Assembly (NCBI GenBank): GCA_030386875.1
Contig: CM059575.1
Coordinates: 18,314,293-18,378,292, forward strand
Direction of reading: 5' to 3'
Origin: Morinoia aosen
Taxonomy: Eukaryota > Arthropoda > Malacostraca > Amphipoda > Talitridae
DNA length: 64,000 bases
Shown: positions 35,301-45,763 of the stretch, in pieces
Layout of the letters: every line of letters starts with the position of its first letter
Numbering within the stretch: the first letter of the stretch is position 1
Position numbers and translations under genes: made by a program
The notes under the pieces: generated by a model
The model's database searches: none
What the model saw: only the letters and a program-made list of their open reading frames with translations
Told to the model about the DNA's origin: nothing

Positions 35301-38300
35301 TTAAATTAGGTCGTAGACATCTATCACACGAAGATAGTTCATTAATTCCTTGACGTCTAAATGGCGTCCCAATACCGTCTCGACGGTAGGTTGTAGCGTT
35401 TGGCAAGCCTTTATACAATTTCTACTAATTGTTAGACTTTCACATTCTATGATTAGGTGTTTGACAGTTAGTGTTGAGTTGTTGCAAAACTCGCACACTG
35501 GTGCAATATCAGGTATCTCGTTGTTCATCAGGTAGCCATGCGTTAAGAATGTGTGTCCTATTCTGAGTCTGTTAACTATTATTTCCTCTTTACGTGATAT
35601 TTTACCGAAGTCCAACTCTATTCCTGGTGATGGTTGTATTTCCCTTAATTTGTCTCTGCAATTTTCCCACCTAGTTTTCCACTGGTTAATCACGGCTTGT
35701 CGAATTAATGGTTTCCAATCTGTGTAGCAAATTAGGATAAATTCTTCGTTTTTTTGGGTTGCGTTCTTGGCTGCAGTATCTGCAGCATCGTTATCGCCTA
35801 TTCCGACATGGGAGGGGATCCAGCATATGTTGATGGCTTTGCCGCCTTTTTGTTTTTCGTGTATGTCGTGTTGTATTCGGCGTAGTACTGGATGGTATGT
35901 CTCGTACTTTAGGCTGTTAACGACACTCAAGGAGTCGCAGTATATTACGAATTTTTTATCTCTTTTTTCATTAATGATGCCAAGGGCCAAGTGGATGGCG
36001 TGTATTTCGGCTGAGTATATTGAGGCCTCTTTCGGTAGCGTTGCAGAGCGAACAATGGTGCCACATACTGCTGCCGCTCCTGTGCCATTTTCTCCTCTTG
36101 AGCCGTCTGTGTATATAGTTACATATCCGTCATATTTTTCTTTTGTCATTCTTTTAAACTCTTGACGGATTATGTATTCAGGGGTTTCGTTTTTTGGTAG
36201 TTCGGTGAGGTCGGTATTTATTGTTGGTTTTGTTAGTGCCCATGTGGGAGTATTAATGTTTAGTAGTCGGTATGAAAAGTCTGGTTTAACTCGATTTTTC
36301 CGGAGGCCAAATTTTTCTATCAGTATTTGCATTTTAATAGCGAATGTTGGAGTTATTTTCCTATTTTGGAAGAGTAGTCGGTTACTCGGCGTCACAGTGT
36401 AATTGAAGGCGGGGTTTCCATGTTGACTTCGGATTTTGTAGTAATAACAGAGGGATAGATAGTTTCGCCTAATATCGGGAGGCATTTCATTGCAAATAAT
36501 GTGTAGACTATTTGTTGGGCTGGATTTGAATGCTCCTGTAGCGATTCGTAGTGCTTCGGATGTAATAGACTCGATGGGCTTTAGAGTTGTTTGGCTGGCA
36601 GAGTTATAGATTATTGATCCATAATCGAGGATTGATCTTGTAATGCTTCGATAGATTTTGAGGATCGTGGTTTGGTCTGCTCCCCAGCTTTGAGCTGTTA
36701 TTGATTTTAATAAGTTCAGGCTATCATTCCCTTTTTTCTTTAAAGCAGTGATGTGTTGTTGCCAGTTCAATTTTTCATCGAAGATCAGGCCGAGGAATTT
36801 ATGTGAGTTTGTGTATTGAATGTTTTCATCATTGAGTTTAAGTATTGGGCTGAGGAAGAGTCCGGGTATGGTATTGAAATGTATTGCTTTGCTTTTACTG
36901 GATGAGAATTTGAAGCCATGATTTTGGGACCACTTAAATATTTTATTGATACAGGATTGCATTTTGTCTTGGATAATCTTGAGGTCTTGGTGGTGGTATC
37001 CAACTTGTAAGTCGTCAACGTATAGTGAGTGGTGGAATTTGTTGTCCGGTGGGATCTGCTTGGCTATGTCGTTTATTTTGAGGGCGAATAACGTGACCGA
37101 GAGGACACTGCCTTGAGGGACTCCGTTTCGCTGTTCGTAAATATTTGAGCTATAGTTGTCTATTCGGACACTTAGTGTTCTACGTTCTAGGAATTTGGCG
37201 ACAAAAGTTGGTAATCTGCCCCTGAGTCCGATATCGAATAAATCCCGTATGATCCCATATCTCCATGTTCTGTCGTAAGCTTTTTCAAGGTCGAAGAACA
37301 CTGAGATGAAGTGTTCTCTGTTTGCGAATGCTAATCTTATGGTTGAGTCTAGTCTGACCAAATGATCTGTAGTGCTACGCCCCTTTCTGCATCCACACTG
37401 CTCTTTACTAATTATATTGTGCATATCTAAGTATTCGATCAGTCGATTATTGATCATTCGTTCCATTAATTTGCACAGACAGCTCGTGAGTGCGATGGGT
37501 CTGTAGTTATTTGGTTTACTATGGTCTTTCCCGGGTTTTGGGATTGGTATTATTATCGAGTGCTGCCATTGTGGTGGGAAGTAGCCCGTTGTCCAGAATT
37601 TGTTAAAAGTGTTCAAGATGTATTGTTTAGCTGGTAGTTTTAGGTGTTTGATCATGTCGTATGTTATTTTGTCGTTTCCTGGTGATGTGTTTTTAGTTTT
37701 TCTTAGGGCGGATTCAAATTCATGCATATGGAAAGTTTGGTTATAGATTTCTACGTTTGGCGAACTGAAATGGATCGGTATAGTTTCATTTGCGGTTTTG
37801 ATTTGTTGAAATTCAGGGGAATAGCTTTGATCGCTTGACACTTCGCTGAAATTTTCAGCCAGTTTATTCACAATATCAGGGATTGTGCTGTAGTGTATAT
37901 TGTTTTCGATCAATATATGGACTTTTCTTTGTACTCGACCTTTTATTTTCCTTATTGTTTCGTATACTCTGGCCATTGGTGTATATTTATTAAGTTGGTT
38001 TACGAAATTCTTCCACGTTTCCTGTTTGCTTGCTCGAATTTTGTATTTATGATTTGCCCTTGCTCGTTTCCAGTTAATTAAGTTAGTAAGAGTTTTATTG
38101 CGGTGGTATTTCTTGTAAAGTTTTTCTCTTTCTTCTTTTGATTCTTGGAGTTCTTTTGTCCACCATGGTTTGGGGTAGTATTTTCCTGGTATATAAGTTG
38201 GGATGGCTTTTTCAGCTGCTGAGTAGAACCGCTGGTATAAGTCGGTGAGTAGTTGTTCGTTATTAGTTGTTGTGTTCAACATCGGCTTGTTCCATGCATT

Positions 38301-39026
38301 GTTATTGGAATATAGATCCCAGTTAGCTTTTGAGTAGTTCCAGATAGTTGATGGGGGTTGGTTGGGACGATTTTCGTTAAGGTAGGTGATCAAAATTGGG
38401 CAATGATCGCTATCACCCGGCGAGTCGAAAGCAACCCAGTCTAATAGCACGGCCAATGTAGGTGAGCAAATTGTCAGATCGATAGCTGATTCTGAATTGT
38501 ATCCTATTCTAGTGGGTGAACCAGTATTTAATAGGCAAAGGTTATTGTTTGTAATAACAGTTTCTATCAGCTTCCCCCTATTATCTGTATTTTTGCAGCC
38601 CCATATGGTGCTGTGTCCGTTGAAGTCGCCGGCTAGGATGAAAGGATTCGGTAGTTGGTGGATTAGGTTATTTAGTTTTTCGTTTGTGACTGTTTGTCTA
38701 CCGGGTATGTAGATGCTGCAGATGGTTATCAGCTGTCCTATGTTTACTTGAATGGCCACGCTTTGTAGTTCAGTCTGTAGATTCAGTTCACAAAAAGGTA
38801 TTGAGCTATGGACATATATTCCAACACCTCCATGGGGGGTTCTGTTGTAATGACCGTGTCGTAGCACATTACTGTAGCCGCTTATTCTAAACTGGCAGTT
38901 ATCCCATAGCTTTGTTTCTTGAAGTGCTATTATACTGGGTTGGTGGTTGTTTATTGTTTCCATTAGTTCATCTTTCTTTCCCCTGATGCCTTGGCAGTTC
39001 CACTGCAGGATTCCTACGTTAGCCAT
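35301..39026 (-). CDS. I-like retrotransposon ORF2: endonuclease, reverse transcriptase, RNase H
   Basis: This 1,241-residue polyprotein nicks the target and reverse-transcribes the element RNA there. Residues 1-215 are an APE-type endonuclease: WNCQGI (9-14), ALQET (34-38), AGDFNGHS (132-139), IDLTICSP (182-189), SDHCPI (206-211). Reverse transcriptase spans about 440-750, with NNYRPIALTS (506-515), FFDLEKAYDR (577-586), NGVPQGSVLS (634-643) and the catalytic YVDD (669-672). RNase H spans about 967-1090 with a complete D973/E1007/D1031/D1080 set (YTDGS, SAEIHA, YCDS, DNDAAD). A terminal CX2CX8HX4C knuckle lies at C1178/C1181/H1190/C1195. There is no stop or frameshift. The start at 39,026 lies 43 bp after the ORF1 stop and immediately precedes the endonuclease. 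All catalytic motifs that I can check are present, so activity is plausible. Confidence 0.95.
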   Translation of the reverse strand: MANVGILQWNCQGIRGKKDELMETINNHQPSIIALQETKLWDNCQFRISGYSNVLRHGHYNRTPHGGVGIYVHSSIPFCELNLQTELQSVAIQVNIGQLITICSIYIPGRQTVTNEKLNNLIHQLPNPFILAGDFNGHSTIWGCKNTDNRGKLIETVITNNNLCLLNTGSPTRIGYNSESAIDLTICSPTLAVLLDWVAFDSPGDSDHCPILITYLNENRPNQPPSTIWNYSKANWDLYSNNNAWNKPMLNTTTNNEQLLTDLYQRFYSAAEKAIPTYIPGKYYPKPWWTKELQESKEEREKLYKKYHRNKTLTNLINWKRARANHKYKIRASKQETWKNFVNQLNKYTPMARVYETIRKIKGRVQRKVHILIENNIHYSTIPDIVNKLAENFSEVSSDQSYSPEFQQIKTANETIPIHFSSPNVEIYNQTFHMHEFESALRKTKNTSPGNDKITYDMIKHLKLPAKQYILNTFNKFWTTGYFPPQWQHSIIIPIPKPGKDHSKPNNYRPIALTSCLCKLMERMINNRLIEYLDMHNIISKEQCGCRKGRSTTDHLVRLDSTIRLAFANREHFISVFFDLEKAYDRTWRYGIIRDLFDIGLRGRLPTFVAKFLERRTLSVRIDNYSSNIYEQRNGVPQGSVLSVTLFALKINDIAKQIPPDNKFHHSLYVDDLQVGYHHQDLKIIQDKMQSCINKIFKWSQNHGFKFSSSKSKAIHFNTIPGLFLSPILKLNDENIQYTNSHKFLGLIFDEKLNWQQHITALKKKGNDSLNLLKSITAQSWGADQTTILKIYRSITRSILDYGSIIYNSASQTTLKPIESITSEALRIATGAFKSSPTNSLHIICNEMPPDIRRNYLSLCYYYKIRSQHGNPAFNYTVTPSNRLLFQNRKITPTFAIKMQILIEKFGLRKNRVKPDFSYRLLNINTPTWALTKPTINTDLTELPKNETPEYIIRQEFKRMTKEKYDGYVTIYTDGSRGENGTGAAAVCGTIVRSATLPKEASIYSAEIHAIHLALGIINEKRDKKFVIYCDSLSVVNSLKYETYHPVLRRIQHDIHEKQKGGKAINICWIPSHVGIGDNDAADTAAKNATQKNEEFILICYTDWKPLIRQAVINQWKTRWENCRDKLREIQPSPGIELDFGKISRKEEIIVNRLRIGHTFLTHGYLMNNEIPDIAPVCEFCNNSTLTVKHLIIECESLTISRNCIKACQTLQPTVETVLGRHLDVKELMNYLRVIDVYDLI

Positions 39027-39069
39027 GGGGTGTGTTTGATTTGATTTTGTTATTCAATCGTTCAATTAG

Positions 39070-41613
39070 TTACTTTCTTTTGGGTGATCTATCTCTAATC
39101 CTAGAGTCACGAGAGTAGTGTGATTGTTCCTCATCTGAGTAAATTTGTCGTTTATCATGTCTGTTGCGGCTGTAGGTGGGGGATCGTGATTTTGATCGTG
39201 ATCTTGGTCGCTTCTTGTTTTGGGTTTTGAAAGGTTTGTGCTGCTTTGGGGGTTTGAATTCGTTGAATATTCGTCTGGCTTCTTGTCTCATAATAGGGTT
39301 GCATTCGCTCGTGCCATCTTCCTCATTTTCAGATCCTTCGGCTGTAGTTTCAATATTAATTGTGGATTTGAGCAATTGTGTTGGATTGGGTTTAATGCGG
39401 AGTATCTCTTTTTCGCATGTTTCGTGGTCGCGTTGTGAAGTTTGCGGTGGTTTGGTTTCTGGTGTATCGGTTGTGTTATCAGTTGTACCTGGTTCGTTAC
39501 AAAGTGGGGGAGCCATATTTTGTTCGGTGATCGTTTGGTTTTTGGGAGCCGCCATAAAGGGTTGGGGGGTTGGTACTTTGGGTATTTGATCCGTTCGATT
39601 TCTGGTTATTTGTGCGTAGCTTTGGTCGAGTTGTGGGGATCGTTTGTGGTATATTATAAGGGCTTGTTCTCTTGATACGTTTTGTTTAGTACGGATAGAA
39701 ATTAGTTCTTGTTGCTTGCGTTGTTCCGGGCAAGTCCGGTCTCCAGTTTTGTGATTGTTTCCGCAGTGGTAGCATGTCAAGTTGTTTTCCGTGCAATTTG
39801 TTGCTTCATGGCCTTTTGTTGCGCATTTTCCACACACGAACTCTTCACTGGTACATCTTTTAGCAGTATGGTTGTATTCCAAGCACTTTTTACACATCAT
39901 AGGGCGGTCGAAGTATTCATATATCCTACTCTTGCAGTCTTGGCCAAGGATGTCGATATACTCAGGGGGGGTTGAGCCTCTGAAAGTTAGAAGTATTGCT
40001 TTTGCATTTGTGTTACGGCTTTTTATCCAATTTGCTGGTTCGGCATTTTTGATTATATGGTTTTCCATTAAACCTTGTTTGAATTTCTCGAAGTTGGTGA
40101 AGTCGTAATTATAGATGTAGGCGAGTCCTTTTGAAAGATTTACATAGTTATTTTCTGTTACTTGCACAGGGATGTTATTTATGTCTTTGATTTTCTGTAT
40201 TTCATCTTTTGGTCGTGTGTGATCTAATTCTACAATAAATGTGTTTTTGCCACCCGATCGAATAGATTTGGGTTTTCCTTGGATTTGGTTTGCAATACAT
40301 TTTTCTAGGAGCCATGGAGTAATTTTCCGCTTTTCGTTTTCCTGCATCGTTATATTGAAATGAGTTGTGGGGGTGTTCGTATCTGATATTGGTATCTCGT
40401 AGTGTCCTGTGACTATCTGTACAGCACGACGCCTATTAACTCGTTGTTCTTGTTGGACTTTGCATATTTCTGTTTCCATGATATGTTTCGGGCATTCTCT
40501 GTGGCCAGTTTCATGTTGACGCTTGCAATGCATGCAGGAGAGGGCGCTGCCACAGTGTTCGCTGTCATGGCCTGTTTCTCCGCAGCGTTTACAGTTTGCT
40601 TCGTTATGGCAGTGTTTGGCTGTGTGGCCGTAGTTTTGACATTTGTGGCAGATCATTGGTCTATTAATAAATGGGTATACTATCGTATCTGATTTTTCGC
40701 CTGGGATATATATAGAGTCTGGTGTAGTGTAGCTATTAAAGGTTAGTAGGAGTGGGGTGGTTTGGGAGAATCGAGTTTTAATGAAGCTGGCACGGACAGC
40801 GTCACTGATATTGTACTGGCTCTTTAGGCCTTCCACAAATTCTTCCATATTATCTACATCGTATTCTTGAATATATATTAGTCCTTTGGATTGATTGTAG
40901 TATGGGTGTTCGCTGATCTGGCAATTAATGCCGTCGACGTTATTAAGTCTGGTGATGCGCTCAGATTGGGGTTTGTTTCGAGTTTCTATGATAAAGCTAT
41001 CTTTACCTGAATAAGTTATTCTTTTCGCCTTCAAACCAGTTATTTTGACTATTTCTTCTTGGAGGCAAAATGGATTTATTTGGTTTCTCTCTTCGACTTT
41101 GAATTTGACCGAGAAGAACTTTGTATAATGGTCGTTCTTCGTCATTTCTTGGTTCAACGATATGGGTGTGTATTTGTTAGCTTTGCTTTGTTTTCTCACA
41201 TTTTCTTTCTCGCAGCCCATGATTTTACTGTTTTTCCCTATGTTCTGCGCTTTCGTCATTTCTAGGATTTTTTCGAGTGTATTTTCGATTTTCCTTATTC
41301 GATCGTCTACATTTTGTGCTTCTTTTTCAACTTCATGTTTATCGGGGTTGATGCATTTGGTTGCATCACCTGCCGCAAGTCTATTCAGCACTTCATTTAA
41401 TTTAGCCTCCAATTGGTCCACCTTACAGGTAGCACCGTTTGGTTCCGGTAGAGTTTTTTCGGTTGTTTGGTCAGATGTTTCATTGTTTTCGCTTATCTTC
41501 CTGGTGATGGTGTTAGTTTTGGGGTTTGTTGCACCTACGTTGGTAGCAGTGCTTAGGTTGTTTTTGTTGGGGTTTATTCGTTGTTTGAATTTGTTTTTAT
41601 TTTTGGCGTACAT
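39070..41613 (-). CDS. I-like retrotransposon ORF1: gag-like protein with duplicated nucleic-acid-binding module
   Basis: This 847-residue protein is expected to bind the element RNA and form the particle that carries ORF2p. Residues 1-160 are polar with a short predicted coiled coil (about 64-122). Module 1 is residues 164-402: an RRM-like gag domain with KGLIYIQEYDVDNMEEF and LLLTFNSYTTPD, then three knuckles (C322/C325/H330/C335; C341/C344/H349/C354; C360/C363/H367/C374). Module 2 is residues 418-655 and repeats the same order: KGLAYIYNYDFTNFEKF, ILLTFRGSTPPE, and knuckles at C574/C577/H582/C587, C594/C597/H602/C607 and C614/C617/H621/C628. The tail (about 800-847) is rich in RS and SR dipeptides. 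The start has A at -3, and the frame is intact. Confidence 0.93.
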   Translation of the reverse strand: MYAKNKNKFKQRINPNKNNLSTATNVGATNPKTNTITRKISENNETSDQTTEKTLPEPNGATCKVDQLEAKLNEVLNRLAAGDATKCINPDKHEVEKEAQNVDDRIRKIENTLEKILEMTKAQNIGKNSKIMGCEKENVRKQSKANKYTPISLNQEMTKNDHYTKFFSVKFKVEERNQINPFCLQEEIVKITGLKAKRITYSGKDSFIIETRNKPQSERITRLNNVDGINCQISEHPYYNQSKGLIYIQEYDVDNMEEFVEGLKSQYNISDAVRASFIKTRFSQTTPLLLTFNSYTTPDSIYIPGEKSDTIVYPFINRPMICHKCQNYGHTAKHCHNEANCKRCGETGHDSEHCGSALSCMHCKRQHETGHRECPKHIMETEICKVQQEQRVNRRRAVQIVTGHYEIPISDTNTPTTHFNITMQENEKRKITPWLLEKCIANQIQGKPKSIRSGGKNTFIVELDHTRPKDEIQKIKDINNIPVQVTENNYVNLSKGLAYIYNYDFTNFEKFKQGLMENHIIKNAEPANWIKSRNTNAKAILLTFRGSTPPEYIDILGQDCKSRIYEYFDRPMMCKKCLEYNHTAKRCTSEEFVCGKCATKGHEATNCTENNLTCYHCGNNHKTGDRTCPEQRKQQELISIRTKQNVSREQALIIYHKRSPQLDQSYAQITRNRTDQIPKVPTPQPFMAAPKNQTITEQNMAPPLCNEPGTTDNTTDTPETKPPQTSQRDHETCEKEILRIKPNPTQLLKSTINIETTAEGSENEEDGTSECNPIMRQEARRIFNEFKPPKQHKPFKTQNKKRPRSRSKSRSPTYSRNRHDKRQIYSDEEQSHYSRDSRIRDRSPKRK

Positions 41614-42000
41614 ACTCCCGGCTTCAGAGGGGGTTTCCCCGCCTCGAAGTCGGGGTTTGAGGTATTCGCTGATTGTTGCCAGAAGTGCTTAAAGTTTTAC
41701 TTTGGGATCCAAAGTAGTAATCCAAAATGGACTATTGGTCTGCGTAACTTAAGTCTATTCTTATAGGCTATTTAAGGGCCCTGGAATATAGGGCAAATTA
41801 AAGAGAAAATAACTACGCAAAAGAGACCCAAGCTCCGAAGAGCTCGGGCCGCCGCCCGACTTTGTTCTACCCAACAACGGGGAATTGGAAAAAAAACTAA
41901 AATCTTAATCCCTCGAAAGAAAACTCAAAAGATAGAGGAAAGAGCAGTTGGGTATTTCAACGGTACCACCACGAGAAGGTGCCGGGTCAGCTGGATACCT
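41614..42000 (-). promoter_or_regulatory. 5' UTR of the I-like element
   Basis: About 385 bp upstream of ORF1. Non-LTR elements of this type usually carry an internal promoter here. It holds a strong hairpin (41,827-41,848) and a GC-rich patch (41,843-41,860) in otherwise AT-rich DNA. The outer boundary is not fixed by a target duplication. Confidence 0.45.
41827..41848 (-). other. 9-bp stem with UUCG loop in the 5' UTR
   Basis: On the minus strand CCCGAGCTC, TTCG, GAGCTTGGG form a nine-pair stem (one G-T) closed by C-UUCG-G, one of the most stable RNA tetraloops known. It lies about 215 bp before the ORF1 start. A role in translation or packaging is only inferred. Confidence 0.6.
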
Positions 42001-42004
42001 GCTC

Positions 42005-42555
42005 GTGAGTAGGTATTCCTGTATCAATCCTTGTCTACGACTTCTTTCCCTTCACCAAGCTCAATAATTCAATAATTTGGTACCAGTAAAAGCTTGGTAA
42101 AGGGAACAGCGAAAATTTCAATTATAAGAACATATAGGTCCGTACAACTGATCTGCAATTCATCTATTGTTGAGCCTATCGTTGTGAAACAAAACTAATC
42201 TTAAAACTGTTTTTGAATATGCAGTTCTCTCTTGCATCATAACATAGTGTGGTAAATCAAATTGATTTATCAGCAATTAGTTAAATTCTTTTATCGAATA
42301 TCAATGAACCTAACGACTGGTCGCAAACACCAGCTTTTAAAAGAATATTTTGTCATCGCTTACAATAGAATGTTTTCAGTTTGAAATGCAAGTTTGGGTC
42401 TGAAGCCCAGATCCACGTTTCAACTTTTTAGTTTCGATGAGGTATTCAATTTTACCTTTGTTTTATTGGCTTAGCACGGGTGCTGCTTACAAATGTTGTA
42501 ATGGAAGCCAACATGGATAAGAATGGATAAATGATGTCATATTCCACTTAAGCAT
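42005..42555. other. No recognisable gene
   Basis: AT-rich, unassigned DNA between the I-like element and the minus-strand SINE. Confidence 0.45.
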
Positions 42556-42559
42556 GACA

Positions 42560-42791
42560 CATGCATAATACTTTGCGCACCGGATTATCAAAAAGTCTTA
42601 CATTCAACATAGGCACACAGTGGCGTTTAGCCAGTCAAGCTGATACCCATTTCCCACACCTGGGTTGAGAGAGCAATTGTACTGAAATTCCTTTTTTCTA
42701 CCGGGTTATTCAACGAGCAGGCTTGCCGGAAATCAAATCGGCGACTCTTCCCATTACAGGCTCTTGCTATCAACCACTAGGCCATGGAAAG
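42560..42791 (-). mobile_element. tRNA-derived SINE, minus strand
   Basis: On the minus strand the head is tRNA-like, with a perfect A box, TGGCCTAGTGG (42,774-42,784), and a B-box-like GATTTGATTTCC (42,728-42,739) about 50 bp downstream. A body follows containing AACCCAGGTGTGGGAAATGG and GTATCAGCTTGACTGG (about 42,665-42,625). This central block is shared with the SINE at 55.4 kb. SINEs are transcribed by RNA polymerase III and moved by LINE proteins. The tail and target duplication are not clear. Confidence 0.7.
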
Positions 42792-42799
42792 ACATGAGA

Positions 42800-45205
42800 G
42801 GAAGAAACTTTCTTTATGACATATTAGTTTCGAGAAACCTTGTTCATTATATTGTACAACTTCGTGGTCCGCATTTGGAGAACTAACTGACGGCAATAGA
42901 TTTCCTTCACGAGTTCATCATTGGAAAGATGGATGCCAACATTGTGTGTAAATAGTGCCGCCCTATTTGACGGAGCGCGATATAACAGGTTCGGATTGCG
43001 TAGGACAAGTCTTGAAAAGATTAGGATGTGCTAAGTTGGATAAGATTAGGAGAAGAAAGGTTGAGTCAGGATAGGTTAGGATATTTTAAGATGGGTTAGG
43101 ACAGGTTTATTACGTTATATTATCTTCTGTTAAGAATTTTCTAGAAAAAGTGGGGAACTGAGGCTGCACTGAATAGTTCTGACTTCGCTGCGCTGTTGAG
43201 TTAGGACAGGCTAGGTTAGTTAAATTAAATATTTGCCAAGTTAGGATTGGATCGAATAGCATGAGTCAGGATAGGTTATTCGAGTTCAAAAATAACAGCG
43301 ATAATTTTTTCACGTGTAAAACCCGCCTTATCTAACACCACGGGCTTCTTAGCAAGATTAATTCACACACAAAAAATGTCTGCTAAATTTCCTGAACATT
43401 TGTCGCCTTCTGACAAACAAGATAAACAGTTGTGTGCGCCTTGTGATGAGCAACACTGCGGTGCGCGGCTGTTGGACTTGAAAATTGGCATGTGAACTGA
43501 GTTACTTACATGCACGTGCGCTTGATAAAATTGAACGCCAGCCTCTTGCATTTCTACCATCCATTGTAATTAGGAAAGGAGAAAAATGAGATGCAAAAAG
43601 AGAGATTAGGACGGCACTGATCTCTGAATAGTTCTTTAATGCAACTCGACACGCACAAATGATTCACTTATTTTCATAGTACTATAATATTGTTATAAAG
43701 GCGCGCTCACCTAAATCACTTATGTGATAGAAAACTGTCGTTAAGTAAATCATTATTATAATGTTATTTCCGTGCTGAAAGCAGGTGATGGCAGCTGACA
43801 ATAACTTGTAGAGGCGCTCACCGAGCAGGAGGACTCGGGACCAAAAGCAGCACCGTGATGTGCAGAGCGTGTTGAGTACAACATCCCCTCCACCTGGGGC
43901 TGTGCAGTGAACAAATTATCCAATCGTTCTAGACCGTTGTTACACCGTGCGCTGCTGCCCCGTGCGTGCTCGGTACCGCCATGGAGGCTGGCCGCCATGG
44001 CGCCAATTCTACCGCCGTGGAGGCTGGCGGCAAAATTCATAAGTGCTCAAACTGAACAAAATAGTTCATGTCAAATCTCATAAATTTTCTTCGCTATTCA
44101 ATTGACACCCGTGAGATACCAGGTATTCAACTCGACATTTGCTGTGGAATGAATTAACCCTCTGATAAAATAATGGTATAAGTTGGATTTTACAAGTACA
44201 ATCTGTAACTCGCACATGTTTTTAAATGCTGGTTGAGAGTTTGGGCGACTAAAATAAAAATTCGAGTACAGAACCCAGAGGTTACGCTTCCATTGGAATT
44301 GCTATGCAACAAAGTTAGTAAATTAAGAGCTCGTTCTCACTCACGCAGTACGCTCTAACCAACTCTTGAAGAACTGCAGAAGAGATTTCGACGCGAGCGC
44401 GCTCTGCCTGCACTCTCCAGCACTGCTCGGGTATCGAGACTGCCCGTCATGCCAGCCACGCCTAAAACCATCTGTCTTGGATATAAAACAACACTTCAGT
44501 GAAGTGATTCTTTATCATTATGTGAAATTCTCCACTATAATTTCTTTGGAGAATTACTCAATCCTCCGGAATTGTTATGTAAATTGGTCACATGATGAGT
44601 AATTCAAACTCTGTTCACTTGCCATTTGATGAAATGTCACGACTTCACTTCAGGTCTTATTTAGGTTCAATTCAATTTTTAGCTTCCTACCTTAGTATTT
44701 TACCATCACATTTCCAAACATCTGATGGAATTTTTTATAATCGTTCTCTCTAATTATCACTGATAGCAAATATGTTTCCTAAGTTTTGAAGTTTTCCTAT
44801 GGTTGTACTTCTGGGTCCAATTTTTTGACGAAATCTGTTAAAATGATGAAGTGTTACTAGGTTTGCCCAAGTGAAACTCAGGCATCCTCCGCATAAATCT
44901 CCGGGGAGCGGACTTTACGAACTCCTTTGTATTTTATCTCTTCTCTAACTGGGGATTAAGATGTACTATTTCTAAACGTAGAAATTTTGACAACAAGAAA
45001 TAAAACTTTCTTATCAAAGTTTAGCTCTAATTTTGAACTTCTATTGAATCATTTTCAAGATGTGCCACGGAGAAAAGTCCCAAGTGCGGAAAGTTTCAGT
45101 TCTCAGACGAGGCTTCCCGTTTAATCTCCTGATATTGATAGAATGGAAAATCAGAGAGTTAATATTTTACTTATAGTAAATCTATCAGGTGGGCATTTGT
45201 AATTA
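42800..45205. other. No recognisable gene
   Basis: Includes GGATAGGTTAGGA-like scattered repeats at 43,015-43,270 and several frames with no known domain (43,363-43,560, 43,756-44,040, 44,366-44,602). Confidence 0.45.
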
Positions 45206-45216
45206 AACGTACTTTT

Positions 45217-45763
45217 GGTAAATCTGAAGGATATGACAGTTGTCGATTTTGCAAATTGTAATGGCTAAACATGGTTAATGACACCAAAATAAACAAGTTT
45301 TCTTCTATGCACTTTTCGTCTCAAGTGAGTATTTTATTAGTTATAGCGGTAAATGACTTACCGCAACTCCAGTCTTTGAAGCGGAAAGAAATTCTTTGAT
45401 CGAGTTGTATGGCAATACTGCAATGGCGTCTCGCTTCCAGCGCTCTGTCTTGAAAGACGAAACCAAACCTACCGCTATACCTCGTTAAATACTCATTTGA
45501 CGAAAAAAGTGTATAGAAGAAAAGTTGTTTATTTCGATGTTATTACCATGTTTCAAGCAACAAAAATTCGAAAATCGATGAGTAGCTGTTTATTCGAGCG
45601 CATTCGTCATCAATGACGAAACTAAACTTACCGCTATAAATCGTAAAATACTCATTTGAGACAAAAAGTGCATAGAAGAAAACTTGTTTATTTTGATTCA
45701 ATTAATTAGGTTCAGGCACCAAAAAGTGGAAAATCGACAACTGTCATATCCTTCAGATTTACC
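45217..45763. mobile_element. 547-bp inverted-repeat element with 8-bp target duplication
   Basis: A perfect 8-bp direct repeat, GTACTTTT, flanks it (45,209-45,216 and 45,764-45,771). The ends are long inverted repeats starting GGTAAATCTGAAGGATATGA. At least the first 34 bp match except for small changes, and the similarity continues for about 140 bp as far as the AGCGGTAA block. A further inverted partial copy lies inside at about 45,460-45,580. No protein is encoded. Eight-base duplications are typical of hAT-type elements, but the termini are not canonical hAT, so the superfamily is left open. Confidence 0.85.

Larger units (their letters stand above)
35135..42000 (-). mobile_element. Apparently full-length I-like non-LTR retrotransposon
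   Basis: On the minus strand the element reads 5' UTR (about 42,000-41,614), ORF1 (gag-like), a 43-bp spacer, ORF2 (endonuclease, reverse transcriptase, RNase H), a short 3' UTR of about 145 bp and a (ATT)n tail at 35,135-35,156. APE endonuclease plus RNase H, a zinc-knuckle ORF1 and a trinucleotide-repeat tail fit the I superclade better than Jockey/CR1. Both ORFs are undisrupted, unlike every other element in the window. The 5' end is uncertain and I found no target-site duplication. Confidence 0.88.

Noticed and set aside
35767-41692. Plus-strand frames over the I-like element (for example 41,162-41,692)
   Set aside because: They are shadows of the two real minus-strand ORFs and have no domains of their own.
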